From JBEIUO01 sp964549785 (GTDB lineage: Bacteria; Planctomycetota; Phycisphaerae; Phycisphaerales; UBA1924): a DNA stretch of 46,438 nucleotides. Location: contig CAZJXA010000003.1 in assembly GCA_964549785.1 (NCBI GenBank), forward strand, positions 1 to 46,438. The letters run 5' to 3'. Positions 1-9,200 of the stretch are shown here, piece by piece. The position numbers were made by a program, and so were the translations under genes. How positions within the stretch are numbered: position 1 is the stretch's first letter; each line of letters starts with the position of its first letter. Under the pieces are notes generated by a model. The model did not search any database, was not told the DNA's origin, and saw nothing but the letters and a program-made list of their open reading frames with translations.

Positions 1-756
1 GTGGGGAACCGGCTGATCCTGAACGACCGCATCACGGACGAAGGGGGCGTGGGCGTTGCACTGGACGGGGACTTTGTCATTGACGGCGCGGTCTCGCAGG
101 GGACCGTCGCGGTCGGGCCGAACCTGCTGATCACGCGGGCCAAGGGCGGAATGATCTTTGAATTGGGGGGCAAGCCCGCGATCGATGCGGTGCGGGAGAG
201 CCTGAACGACCTGAGCGGGGACCGCAAGGAGCGGCTGAACGGCGGCCTGTTCATCGGGCGCGTGGTGGACGAGTACAAGGACCGGTTCGGCAAGGGTGAC
301 TTTGTGATGCGGCGCATCACGGGCGTGCGGCCGGACGAGGGCGCGATCGTGCTGGACGACGTGTTCCGCACGGGCCAGACGGTGCGGCTGCATGTGCGGG
401 ACGCCAAATCGGCCCACGAAGACCTGCAGATGGTAATGGCGCAGCAGCAATTGAGGGGGGAGCCCGCGGGGACGTTGCTGATCTCGTGCAACAGCCGCGG
501 CCAGCGGCTCTTCCCGGTGGCGAATCACGACGCGGAGATGGTGTGCCGGGCCTTTGCCCCGCTGCCGGCGGGCGAGCACCGCGCGAAGGGCGGTCGGGCC
601 ATCGAGGCGGGCGAACCGCGGACGATCCCGCTGGGCGGGTTCTTCGCTTCGGCGGAGATCGGACCCTCGCACGGCGAGAGCCATGTCCACGGGCAGACGG
701 CGGTGCTGGGGATGTTCAGGAACGTTGAAGAAACCGCGACCCCGGGTGCGACGTGA
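1..756 (+). CDS. FIST-domain sensory protein, C-terminal part (5' truncated by window edge)
   Basis: The frame is open from base 1, so the first GTG may be an internal codon and the true start probably lies upstream. The visible 251 residues look like the end of a FIST_N domain followed by FIST_C. Family-typical features are the segment GTLLISCNSRGQ near residue 157 and the ending PLGGFFASAEIGP...GQTAVLGMFR. FIST domains are proposed small-ligand (amino-acid-like) sensor modules, often coupled to signal transduction. No kinase, GGDEF or methyl-accepting domain is visible here, so this looks like a stand-alone FIST protein. It converges on the next minus-strand gene, with about 60 bases between the stops and no obvious terminator. 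Confidence 0.8.
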   Translation: MGNRLILNDRITDEGGVGVALDGDFVIDGAVSQGTVAVGPNLLITRAKGGMIFELGGKPAIDAVRESLNDLSGDRKERLNGGLFIGRVVDEYKDRFGKGDFVMRRITGVRPDEGAIVLDDVFRTGQTVRLHVRDAKSAHEDLQMVMAQQQLRGEPAGTLLISCNSRGQRLFPVANHDAEMVCRAFAPLPAGEHRAKGGRAIEAGEPRTIPLGGFFASAEIGPSHGESHVHGQTAVLGMFRNVEETATPGAT

Positions 757-815
757 TGCGCGGCTTGGCGTGGGCGGCCTCTGTCAGGAAGCGCCGGAAC
801 GGTGTGGCGGGAGCG

Positions 816-1763
816 CTAAATCAAGGCGTACTTCGCAAGTTCCGCGATGGGATCATCGAAGGAGCAGGAACCGAAGGAGAGCGCGAAGGCCTCGCGCACT
901 CGGGCGACTTCGAGCGTGGTCACGAGGTGCTCGCGCCAACCGATGACGTCGTCGGAGATGCGGAAGTCGTTGGCATCCTCTCCCGCCAGTATCGCCTCGG
1001 TCACCGCCAGTTCGGGGTGTTTGGACCGCACCAGCGCGGCGGCCACGAAGAGGTTCAGGAACCCGTGCATCGTGCAGGAAGCGGAATCTTTCTCGTAGGT
1101 TAATTTGTACGCGCTCCGCACCGGGTGGTGCAGGCCGGCCGTTGCTTTGAACGGGACATCCGCCCCGTCGCACGCGTGCAGGAACACGGCCACCTCGCCA
1201 ACCGTCGGGAAGGCGTTGCCGACGACGCCGCCGGTGCGGATTTTCGCGGCAGCCGAGTTGCCGGCGAGCGCCGCGATGAAGCCGCGGCAGTCGGTGGTGA
1301 GAGGGAACTCAAAGAACGGGAAGAGGTCTTCGGGGAGTTCGTCGAGTATCTCGTCGATTTCCGAAGCGGCGGAGACCTTTAACTCCACCATATCGATCTT
1401 GGCGCGGCCGTGGTCCTCGGCGGAGTGGTGGTTGTTGAAGCCGTCGATGGTGTTGATGGCGTCGATGAGGGGCTGATCGACGATGGCGGAGATTCGCCAG
1501 CGCTCGCCCGCCGCGCCGGCCCCCGCCGCTTGCTCGCGGTAGCCGCTGCGGGCGAACGTTCCGGGCATGAGGGCAGCGGAGGCATCGGAAAATTCCCGCA
1601 GCCGCGAGACGGGGCAGATGAAACGACCGAGCATCCACTCGTGCTCGCCGGCGCGGGCCCGCGCGTAGGCCTCGGCGGCGGAGGCCATGTCGAGTTTTGC
1701 AGGCGGGAAGAGCCCTGCGTAATCGATGAGTCCGGTGACGAGCGTGCGGAGGGAGGGGGTCAT
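816..1763 (-). CDS. conserved hypothetical protein (planctomycete-type)
   Basis: A 315-residue soluble protein without signal peptide or membrane segment. The N-terminus contains LIDYAGLFPPAKLDM followed by a region ending WMLGRF; I associate this pattern with an uncharacterised family common in environmental bacteria. A glycine/histidine-rich stretch near residues 200-225 (KATAGLHHP) is also distinctive and could be an active-site or metal loop, but I cannot assign a reaction. The ATG at 1763 directly follows a degenerate octamer repeat (1764-1819) that forms its leader. It is the last minus-strand gene before the convergent FIST gene. Confidence 0.7.
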   Translation of the reverse strand: MTPSLRTLVTGLIDYAGLFPPAKLDMASAAEAYARARAGEHEWMLGRFICPVSRLREFSDASAALMPGTFARSGYREQAAGAGAAGERWRISAIVDQPLIDAINTIDGFNNHHSAEDHGRAKIDMVELKVSAASEIDEILDELPEDLFPFFEFPLTTDCRGFIAALAGNSAAAKIRTGGVVGNAFPTVGEVAVFLHACDGADVPFKATAGLHHPVRSAYKLTYEKDSASCTMHGFLNLFVAAALVRSKHPELAVTEAILAGEDANDFRISDDVIGWREHLVTTLEVARVREAFALSFGSCSFDDPIAELAKYALI

Positions 1764-1819
1764 GGCAGATAGGCAAATAAGCAGATGAGCAGATGAGCAG
1801 GCAGCCGGGCAGGCAGGCA
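1764..1819. repeat. degenerate 8-bp tandem repeat
   Basis: Seven consecutive octamers on the + strand: GGCAGATA, GGCAAATA, AGCAGATG (twice), AGCAGGCA, GCCGGGCA, GGCAGGCA. They occupy nearly the whole gap between the stop at 1834 and the ATG at 1763, so they form the leader of the 816-1763 gene. The period does not preserve codons, so this is not a coding repeat. Confidence 0.7.
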
Positions 1820-1833
1820 GATTCGGAGGGTAC

Positions 1834-3075
1834 CTAGTTTGGGAACGGGGAACCGGTGAGGGTCGCGATCCAGAGTTGACTGCTGGGGCGTTCTTCGTCG
1901 CCGAAACGACCGCCGCGCTGGCTGGTCCACATCATCAGGGCGCCGTCGGCGCTGAAGGCGGGGAGGACGTCGGCGCCGTCGGCCTGGGTGATGCGGGTGC
2001 GGCGGAGAGTGGCCGGATCCCTGCCCGCACGGAGTTTCCAAACGTTGGCCTCAATGGCGAAGACTTCGTAGTTGCGGTGCGAGATTTCGCTGGTGGCGTA
2101 AACGAGATAGTCGCCGGAGGGGTGCCAGTAGGGGCACCAGTTAACGTGCTCGTTATCGGTGAGTTGCCATTCCGCTTCGATGCCGACGGGGATGCTGGTT
2201 CCCGCGTCGTCCTGCGCGTGCTTGAGATCGGCGACGAAGATCTGGAGAAGGTCGTTCCCCTTGCGGTCGGATCGGAAGCAGATAAAGCCGTCGTTCGGGT
2301 GGAAGAAAGGGCCGCCGTCATAGCCGATGGCGGTGACCAGGGGGTGATGCTCCTTGGTGGAGCGATCGAAGATGTAGAGGTTGGCATCGGCCTTGTAGGG
2401 TTGGTCGGCGTTCGAATCGGCGGGGCGGTCCTCGACGTGGGCATAGAGCAGAAAGCGGCCGTCCTTGGTGAAGGAGGCCTCCGCGTCGTAGTTGGGGCGT
2501 TCAAAGAGAGGCGTGAGTTTTCCGGGCTCGGCCATGCTGCTCCCCGGCCCGGTCGCGGAAGCGGAAACGATTTCCATCTCCTGCGGAAACTGCCAGACGT
2601 ACTTGCGGGTGCCGACCTGGAAGCCGGACTTCTGCTCATCTGCCGGGCGCACCAGCGTGGAACCGAAGATAACACGCGAGGGATCGGAGGGATCGAACCA
2701 CCCGCAGGTGTTCGCGCTGCCCGGTGGGCTGATGCGGGTGATGTCGGTGAGGGAAAGCGTGCCGTCGTGGCCCCTCGCAAGGGTGGCGACGTACATCGCG
2801 TAGAAGGGGTCGGCGGGCACGCTGTCGGTCGGGCGTTCGATGGCTTGGAAGATGATGCGGGTGCCGTCGGGGCTGAAGTAGGCCTCGCCGGCGCGGGTAA
2901 ACCGCTCGGGAAAAGTCAGTTGGGTGTGATTGCTCAACAAGGGCGACTCCAAACCCTTCCAGTCGAGGGCTGGAACCGGAACTTCTGGAACGGCAGGAAC
3001 GGGCTGCTGAGCGATCGCCGTGCACGCGAGCGTGAGGGAGGTAAACGGCAGGGAGAGGGCAAGTCTGGAATTCAT
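1834..3075 (-). CDS. secreted WD40-like beta-propeller (PD40/TolB-like) protein
   Basis: A 413-residue protein with a signal peptide at about 1-24 (MNSRLALSL... ending AIAQQ) and several PD40/TolB-type blades. Examples are AYFSPDGTRIIFQA, GFICFRSDRKGNDLL, YWHPSGDYLVYATS and AFSADGALMMWTSQRGG. Such propellers act in the periplasm, usually as protein or ligand interaction scaffolds. I chose the ATG at 3075 because it creates a clean signal peptide; a 27-codon longer reading from 3156 would overlap the upstream permease stop and lacks one. It probably shares a transcript with the MacB-like permease 73 bases upstream. The specific partner is unknown. Confidence 0.8.
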   Translation of the reverse strand: MNSRLALSLPFTSLTLACTAIAQQPVPAVPEVPVPALDWKGLESPLLSNHTQLTFPERFTRAGEAYFSPDGTRIIFQAIERPTDSVPADPFYAMYVATLARGHDGTLSLTDITRISPPGSANTCGWFDPSDPSRVIFGSTLVRPADEQKSGFQVGTRKYVWQFPQEMEIVSASATGPGSSMAEPGKLTPLFERPNYDAEASFTKDGRFLLYAHVEDRPADSNADQPYKADANLYIFDRSTKEHHPLVTAIGYDGGPFFHPNDGFICFRSDRKGNDLLQIFVADLKHAQDDAGTSIPVGIEAEWQLTDNEHVNWCPYWHPSGDYLVYATSEISHRNYEVFAIEANVWKLRAGRDPATLRRTRITQADGADVLPAFSADGALMMWTSQRGGRFGDEERPSSQLWIATLTGSPFPN

Positions 3076-3148
3076 CAGGAGATTGTTGGCCGCCCGCGGC
3101 TCGGACGACTTGCGGCGAGAAAGGCGGAATCGAGAGGTCGGCCCGTGC

Positions 3149-4483
3149 CTAATCATGGCGCAGAGCCACGATCGGGTCCTGGGCGGCCGCGCGTCGAGCG
3201 GGGTAGAGGCCGAAGATGAGGCCTGTCGCCGTGGCCACCGCGAACGAAATGATGATCGACCAGAGCGTCACGTGGGTGGGCAGGGTGACGTCCGAGGGGA
3301 ACATCGAGCCGATGTATGGGACGCTGGGCAGCCGCGGCACGCCCCAGCCCAGGAAGACGCTGGTGCCGATTCCCAAGGCCACACCCACGGCGCCGCCGAT
3401 GGCCGAGAGTGCGCTGGTTTCGATGAGGAATTGCCAGAGGATGTGGCGGCGGGTGGCGCCGATCGCTCGACGGATTCCGATCTCGCGGGTCCGCTCGGTC
3501 ACGGTCGCGAGCATGATGTTCATAATGCCGATGCCGCCGACCAAGAGCGAGATTCCTGCCACGGCTCCGAAAACGAGGTTGTAGGTCATCGCGGTTTTGC
3601 GGGCGTTGTCAAGGAGTTCATAGGGAACGATAATGCCGACGTCGGTGAGGCCTTCGTGCCGCACGCTCATGATGCGGCGGAGCCGCTGGGCGTCGGTGAT
3701 GACGCGTTCCCGCGTGGGCACCGCGATGTAGATCTCGGAGATCTGCGTCTCGTTGGCCTGCATCGAGCCCGACTCGGTGCGGACGACGGTGTCGCCGAAG
3801 GTCTCGCGGGCCCCGGTCATGGGGACGTGAACATCGAGGTTGATATCGCGTCCGATCAATGCGGCCCCTGCTCCGCCAGCCAGACCGATCGGCTCCAAAA
3901 CCCCGACGACGAGGAAGGGCTTGCGATCGATGCGGATCGTCTGCCCCAGGGGGTCGGCCAGTGGGAAGAGTTTCTCGGCGACGTCGGCCCCGATGACGGC
4001 GACCAAGGCCCGTTCTTCCATGTCGGCCTGCGTCAGGTAGCGGCCGCGGGCCATGCGGAGGTTGGCGACCGACTGGAGTTCCGGCGTCGTGCCGAAGGCC
4101 TGGCTGGTGCGGCGGCGGTCGTCGCGGAGCAACTGGCTGCCGATTTCCTTCAGCGGGACGACCGCCGACGCGTCGGGGAAATTCTCGCGGATTACCGCGA
4201 GGTCGTCGCGGGTGAGGCCGAACTTGCTGACGAACGAACGCTGATTGCCGCCTTGGTTCTGGTTCGCGGATTCGGGGGGCTTCTGCGACCGGACGATCAG
4301 GTTCCGGGCCCCGAGCGATTCGATCCGCTCGAGCGCCTGCCGCTTGGTGCCCTCGCCCAGGCTGCTCATCACAATCACCGCCGCGACGCCGAAAATAATG
4401 CCGAGGGCGGTCAATACCGAGCGCAGGAGCCGAAGTCGGAGGTTGGTGAGCGCGAGGCGGGTGGTTTCGAGGAAGAACTGCAC
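3149..4483 (-). CDS. MacB/FtsX-family ABC transporter permease
   Basis: A 444-residue inner-membrane protein with the MacB layout. The N-terminal membrane helix begins near residue 18 (LRSVLTALGIIFGVAAVIVM), followed by the conserved SSLGEGTKRQ start of the periplasmic MacB_PCD domain. The C-terminal FtsX domain has three helices and the signature ERTREIGIRRAIGATRRHI. These permeases use mechanotransmission to drive export or signalling with a cytoplasmic ATPase. No ATPase gene is in the window, so this is an orphan half. The start is GTG at 4483, where family similarity begins; a TACCCT box six bases upstream suggests a leaderless mRNA. The next gene downstream is the secreted beta-propeller. 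Confidence 0.9.
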   Translation of the reverse strand: MQFFLETTRLALTNLRLRLLRSVLTALGIIFGVAAVIVMSSLGEGTKRQALERIESLGARNLIVRSQKPPESANQNQGGNQRSFVSKFGLTRDDLAVIRENFPDASAVVPLKEIGSQLLRDDRRRTSQAFGTTPELQSVANLRMARGRYLTQADMEERALVAVIGADVAEKLFPLADPLGQTIRIDRKPFLVVGVLEPIGLAGGAGAALIGRDINLDVHVPMTGARETFGDTVVRTESGSMQANETQISEIYIAVPTRERVITDAQRLRRIMSVRHEGLTDVGIIVPYELLDNARKTAMTYNLVFGAVAGISLLVGGIGIMNIMLATVTERTREIGIRRAIGATRRHILWQFLIETSALSAIGGAVGVALGIGTSVFLGWGVPRLPSVPYIGSMFPSDVTLPTHVTLWSIIISFAVATATGLIFGLYPARRAAAQDPIVALRHD

Positions 4484-4489
4484 GGGGCA

Positions 4490-4495
4490 AGGGTA
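4490..4495 (-). promoter_or_regulatory. putative -10 box of MacB-like permease
   Basis: TACCCT on the minus strand, six bases before the GTG at 4483. The intervening TGCCCC has no Shine-Dalgarno character. Confidence 0.4.
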
Positions 4496-4622
4496 GGTGG
4501 AAGGTCCGCGTACGCCAAAGGTCCCGGGGAAACAAGGCTCGGGCGGCACCGGCGGACCCTCGATTCCGGTGGGTTTGGAGGCGGCCGAAATTTTGTGTGG
4601 AGTCGCGCGCGGTCGTGTTCGA

Positions 4623-4628
4623 TACACT
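4623..4628 (+). promoter_or_regulatory. putative -10 box of small conserved gene at 4636
   Basis: TACACT seven bases before the GTG at 4636, in the divergent spacer shared with the permease gene. No clear -35 hexamer at 17 bases. Confidence 0.4.
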
Positions 4629-4635
4629 CTCCTAC

Positions 4636-4935
4636 GTGACGCCCGACGCCGAACCCAACTCGCCCCGTATCTCCCTCGGTGCTGAAACCGAGACCGGACG
4701 CGGCTGGCGCTATGCGCTCGACATTCTTTGGCCCGACGGTACTTCGACAACGCACGAAGCGACGCTCTCGTGGTCGGATCACGACCACCTGTGCGGCGGG
4801 ACACAGGCACCTTCGCGCGTGATGGAGGCGGTGGTGCGGCTGGCGACGGGTGTGCGCGAGGCGTTGCCGCCCCGATTCGACGCCTCGACGGTGCGGCGCT
4901 GGTGCCCGGCGATGGATTCGGAACTGGTGCTGTAG
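4636..4935 (+). CDS. small conserved hypothetical protein
   Basis: About 99 residues, soluble, with no signal peptide. The core contains RGWRYALDILWPDGT, then LSWSDHDHLCGG and APSRVMEAV, and ends FDASTVRRW. I have the impression that the SW.DHDH..GG..PPSRV pattern recurs in planctomycete small proteins, but I know of no function. The HDHxCGG cluster could bind metal. GTG at 4636 is preferred over an in-frame GTG at 4597 because conservation starts later and a -10-like TACACT sits seven bases before it. Its TAG is one base from the stop of the convergent membrane-protein gene. Confidence 0.6.
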   Translation: MTPDAEPNSPRISLGAETETGRGWRYALDILWPDGTSTTHEATLSWSDHDHLCGGTQAPSRVMEAVVRLATGVREALPPRFDASTVRRWCPAMDSELVL

Positions 4936-4936
4936 A

Positions 4937-5509
4937 CTAGTTCAGCGTCGTCGCGGCCTCGGGCCACAACCACCCGAAGGTTCCGGCGGTGAGCAGCGTG
5001 TAGACGACGCCGTCGAAGAGGCGACCCGGCAACTGACTCCATGGCATGCCGTGCCAGATCGCCATGGGGAGGGCGTATCCGGCGTGCGCGAGGAGCGCTG
5101 CACCGCCGATCACCTGAAAGACCATGAGGTATGCAGCGCCCGCGGGCAGCGTGACGGAGCCGACGTAGGCGATGAAGATGGTGACCACAACCAAGTGGAG
5201 GAACCACGCTCCGAGCAACTTACCCATGTGAGGCGTGCCCGGCATGATGGTGATCGTGGCCCAAGGCCCGGCCTTGGCCTTCTCGGCCAGCACCGGGTCT
5301 TTTTGATTGCCTTTGGACCACGGGACAAGATAAAGGCCCGGGCGGAGCCCCCAACTGCGGATCGCGGCGAGGATCGCGCCTTCGTGTGCGCCGGGGTTCT
5401 TGTAATCGTTCTTGTGAATCGGGGTCGCCATCCAGATGATGGAACTTGCGACGAACAGGATCACGGCGGAAACGATGATCGGGGCCCAGAGCGAAAAAAG
5501 CATGTCCAT
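4937..5509 (-). CDS. four-helix integral membrane protein, unknown function
   Basis: A 190-residue protein with predicted helices at about 9-29, 97-119, 124-145 and 165-183. A 65-residue soluble loop after the first helix contains IHKNDYKNPGAHEGAI and GPWATITIMPGTPHMG. No catalytic motif is recognised. The ATG at 5509 is preferred over a start 18 codons upstream because AAGGAG stands nine bases before it. It lies 50 bases downstream of the zinc-ribbon membrane protein and is probably cotranscribed with it. Confidence 0.65.
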   Translation of the reverse strand: MDMLFSLWAPIIVSAVILFVASSIIWMATPIHKNDYKNPGAHEGAILAAIRSWGLRPGLYLVPWSKGNQKDPVLAEKAKAGPWATITIMPGTPHMGKLLGAWFLHLVVVTIFIAYVGSVTLPAGAAYLMVFQVIGGAALLAHAGYALPMAIWHGMPWSQLPGRLFDGVVYTLLTAGTFGWLWPEAATTLN

Positions 5510-5559
5510 TGGTTCGGTCTCCTTGTGCCCGCACAGGACGGCAAAAGCGCGAACCGGTG

Positions 5560-6261
5560 TCAAACCGGAGGTTGTGGGGGGCGTGGAAATTTCGACGATA
5601 ACTCGCGCCAGACCGCGAGGACTTTCTTCACCAACCGCAGAACCGGTTCGGGAATGCTGCCGCGGACGAGAAACCGTCCGAAGATCATGAGGACGAAAAT
5701 ATTGGCATAGAGGACGACCAACACGACCGAGATGTCAGCGATACGGATGTGGTACCAATAGGCCGCCGCGAGCGCGCCAGAGGCGAGCAACCCCATCGCC
5801 ACACTGACCGTAAGTTCCCACCAGAACTTGAATCCGGAGGCGTTCGCGACCAAGGTGCAGGCGTTCAGGAAGAACGGGAGCGCGAGGAGAGGCACGCCTT
5901 CGAAGTTGCGTTCCATCGTCTGGTACCACGAGGCGTCCCAGGTCCATCCATTGGCGAGCACATAGATGGCGGCGTGTGCCACCGCGGCGATCGGGGGCGA
6001 AATCGCGGCGGTGAGCATGGCGGCGGCGATCCCGGGGAGCCGCTCCCAGCGGAAGTCCCACCGGCGGCGGACCACCACTTTTTCGGCGTAGTAGCCGCCG
6101 CATTCCGGGCAGGTGCCCGACGGCGGCAACCCTCGGAGGTCGTACCGGCAGAGGGGGCACAACGTTCGCTCGACGCTCGCCATCACCGCCACGGGGACGG
6201 TGACCGCCGCAGCTACAAGGAACGAGATCAGCAGCAGCCAGCCCAAGAGCGTTTCCCCCAA
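5560..6261 (-). CDS. zinc-ribbon multi-span membrane protein
   Basis: About 233 residues with a first helix at 5-28, a four-cysteine ribbon at 35-54 (CPLCRYDL...CPECGGYY) and four further helices at about 76-103, 122-142, 148-168 and 174-196. The CPLCRYDLRGLPPSG motif recurs in many planctomycete membrane proteins of unknown role; the cysteines should bind one Zn. The start is uncertain: the TTG at 6261, just after the uvrA stop, is the first in-frame candidate that does not enter uvrA. The open frame continues upstream inside uvrA, but there it is shadow sequence. Probably transcribed with uvrA. Confidence 0.6.
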   Translation of the reverse strand: MGETLLGWLLLISFLVAAAVTVPVAVMASVERTLCPLCRYDLRGLPPSGTCPECGGYYAEKVVVRRRWDFRWERLPGIAAAMLTAAISPPIAAVAHAAIYVLANGWTWDASWYQTMERNFEGVPLLALPFFLNACTLVANASGFKFWWELTVSVAMGLLASGALAAAYWYHIRIADISVVLVVLYANIFVLMIFGRFLVRGSIPEPVLRLVKKVLAVWRELSSKFPRPPQPPV

Positions 6262-6265
6262 ACGG

Positions 6266-9200
6266 TCAGCCCGCGTGAGCCAGCAACGGCCGCAGGTAGT
6301 GCCCGGTGTGGCTGGCGCTTGCGTTGACGAGCGACTCGGGCGTGCCCGCGGCGATGATGGTGCCGCCCTTATCGCCGCCTTCCGGACCCAGGTCGATAAT
6401 CCAGTCGGCGCACTTGATGACGTCGAGGTTATGCTCAATGACGACCAGGGTGTTCCCGGCATCGGCGAGGCGGTTGAGCACCTGCACGAGTTTGCGGATG
6501 TCCTCGAAGTGGAGGCCCGTGGTCGGTTCATCGAGGATGTAGAGCGTGTGGCCCTGACTCCCCAGGTCGCCCGCGCCCTTGCCGAGTTCGGTAGCGAGTT
6601 TGATTCGCTGGGCCTCACCGCCCGAGAGTTGGGTGCTGGGCTGGCCGAGTTGGATGTAATCGAGCCCGACGTCCTTGAGGCAGAGGAGATACTTGACAAT
6701 TTTCGGGTGGTTGGCGAAGAACTCGCAGCCCTGCTCGACCGTCAGCGCGAGCACGTCGGCGATCGACTTGCCGCGGTAATGGACTTCGAGGGTTTCACGG
6801 TTGTAGCGTTTGCCGCGGCAGGTTTCGCACTCGACATAGATATCGGGCAGGAAGTGCATCTCGATCTTCTTGACGCCCTGACCCTGGCAGGCCTCGCACC
6901 GCCCGCCGCCGTTCTCGACGGAAACGTTGAACGAGAAGCGTCCGGGCTTGTAGCCCCGGACCTTGGATTCCTTGGTTTGGACGAAGACGTTGCGGATGTC
7001 GTCGAAGATACCGGTGTAGGTGGCGGGGTTGGAGCGTGGGGTGCGGCCGATGGGTGTCTGATCGACCTCGATGATTCGGTCCAGCGCTTTGGGCCACTTG
7101 ATGGAGGCGTGCAGGCCGGGCTTGTGCCGCCCGCCGAGGACCCTTAATTTCGCGGCCTGCAACAAGATGTCGTTGACGAGCGTTGACTTGCCGGACCCGC
7201 TGACGCCCGTGACACAGACAAAGCCGCCCATGGGGAACGTGGCGTCGACTTTTTTGAGGTTGTTCTGCGCGGCCCCCTTGATGACAATGGCGTTCTTCTC
7301 GTTGAGCGGGCGGCGGGTTGCCGGGACGTCGATGCGGCGACGGCCCGAGAGATAGTCGCCGGTCAGGGATTCGGGGTTGGCGCACAACTCGGGAACGGTG
7401 CCCTGGGCTACCACGCGGCCGCCGTGAACCCCGGGGCCCGGGCCGATGTCGAGGACGTGGTCGGCGGCCCGGATCATGTCCTCGTCGTGCTCGACGACGA
7501 TGACGGTGTTGCCGATGTCGGTGAGGTGGCGGAGCGTGGCGATGAGGCGGGCGTTGTCTCGTTGATGCAGCCCGATGGTGGGTTCATCAAGCACATAGCA
7601 CGCCCCGACCAGGCCCGACCCCACCTGGGATGCGAGCCGGATGCGCTGGGCCTCGCCGCCGGAGAGGGTTGAAGTCTTGCGGTCAAGAGAGAGGTATTCG
7701 AGCCCGACACCGGTCAGGAAGCGGAGACGATTGTTGACCTCTTTGAGGATCGGCTCGGCGATGGTCCGCTGCTCGGTGGTGAGCGTGAGACCGCCCGCGA
7801 ACGCGATGGCATCGGTGATCGTGAGGCGGGACAACTCGGCGATGTTGAGCATCGAGCCGTCCTGCTTCGGGCGACCGATGACGCTCTCGGTTCTGCCCCC
7901 CGTTTCGGCCCGGTGAGTGCTCGTGAGTTGCACGTGCAAAGCCTCGATGCGGAGGCGATCGCCCCGGCAGGTGTTGCACGGCTTCTGGGAGAGGAACGTG
8001 CCCAGCCACTCCTTCACGCCCTCATTCTCGGTACTCCCCCACCACTCCATGATGTTGGGGATAACGCCCTCAAACTTGCCGCCGTACTTCGCCTGGTCTT
8101 CGCGGGTCTTGGACCCGTGCAAGAGGACGTGACGCTGTTCGGGGGTGAACCCCTTGACAGGAGCGGTGAAGGAGGCGGAAAAATCTTTCGCGAAACGCCG
8201 AAGTTTGCGGTTGAACCACGCCCGCACGGGCCCGTTCTTGTTCCACGCGGCCACCGCGGCTTCCGAGAGGCTCAGGGAATCATCGGGGATCACCAGGGAC
8301 TCGTCGAACTCGAGGATCGTGCCCAGGCCGTGGCATTCCGGGCACGCGCCGTTGGGCGAATTGAAGGAAAAGAGGCGGGGCGAGAGTTCCTCGAGGGCGA
8401 ACTCCGGTCGCTCCGGATCAGCGAACTTGGTGCTGTAGGCGGTGTCCTTCCACGCACCGGATTCCTCGACGCTGACGATCACGGCACCGTCGGCGAGCCG
8501 GATCGAGGCCTCGACCGATTCGGCGAGGCGTTGCCGCACGTCGGTCGCGATCACGATGCGGTCGATCACGGCCTCGACGGTGTGCTTCTCGTAGCGGCCC
8601 AATTTCAGGGGGTTCTCGCCGGATTCCTTGAGCACCTCGCGCAGGTCGTGCAGCGTTCCATTCACGCGGGCCCGCGTCCAGCCCTGCTGCGAGAACTCCT
8701 CGAGCACCGTGCGATGAAAGCCCTTCTGGCTGCGCACCACCGGCGCCAGGATCATCAAGCGCGTGCCTTCGGCGCTCTGCATGATGCGGTCGACGATCGA
8801 CGTGCTGCTGCTGGCGGTGATCGGGATGCCCGAGCGGGCCGTCACCGTGCCGTCTTTCTTGGTTTTCGTGGGGGCCCACGAGTAGGGCGCGCCGCACCGC
8901 GCAAAGAGCAACCGCAGATAGTCATAAATCTCCGTCGTCGTCGCCACGGTCGAACGCGGGTTCCCGCTCGCCGACCGCTGCTCGATCGCGATGGTCGGCG
9001 GGATTCCCTCCACCTCATCCACGTCGGGCTTCTTCAGTTGGTCGAGAAACTGCCGGGCGTAGGCCGAGAGGCTTTCCATGTACTTCCGCTGGCCTTCGGC
9101 GAAGAGCGTGTCGAACGCCAGAGAACTTTTCCCGCTGCCCGAGAGCCCCGTGATGACCACCAACTGATCGCGCGGGATCATCACATCGATGTTCTTCAGG

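Noticed and set aside
3076..3156. Longer start (3156) of the beta-propeller gene
   Set aside because: Would place 27 charged residues before the signal peptide and overlap the permease stop.
1876..3219. 447-codon open frame on the plus strand
   Set aside because: Antisense of the beta-propeller gene; composition is shadow-like (A/G/V/E-rich) without family motifs. High-GC DNA gives long spurious frames opposite real genes.
3020..4639. 539-codon plus-strand frame over the permease
   Set aside because: Mirror of the MacB-like permease, which has clear family motifs; the frame has no domain.
4933..4939. Convergent stops one base apart as a possible frameshift joint
   Set aside because: Both proteins end naturally; different strands and no common domain.
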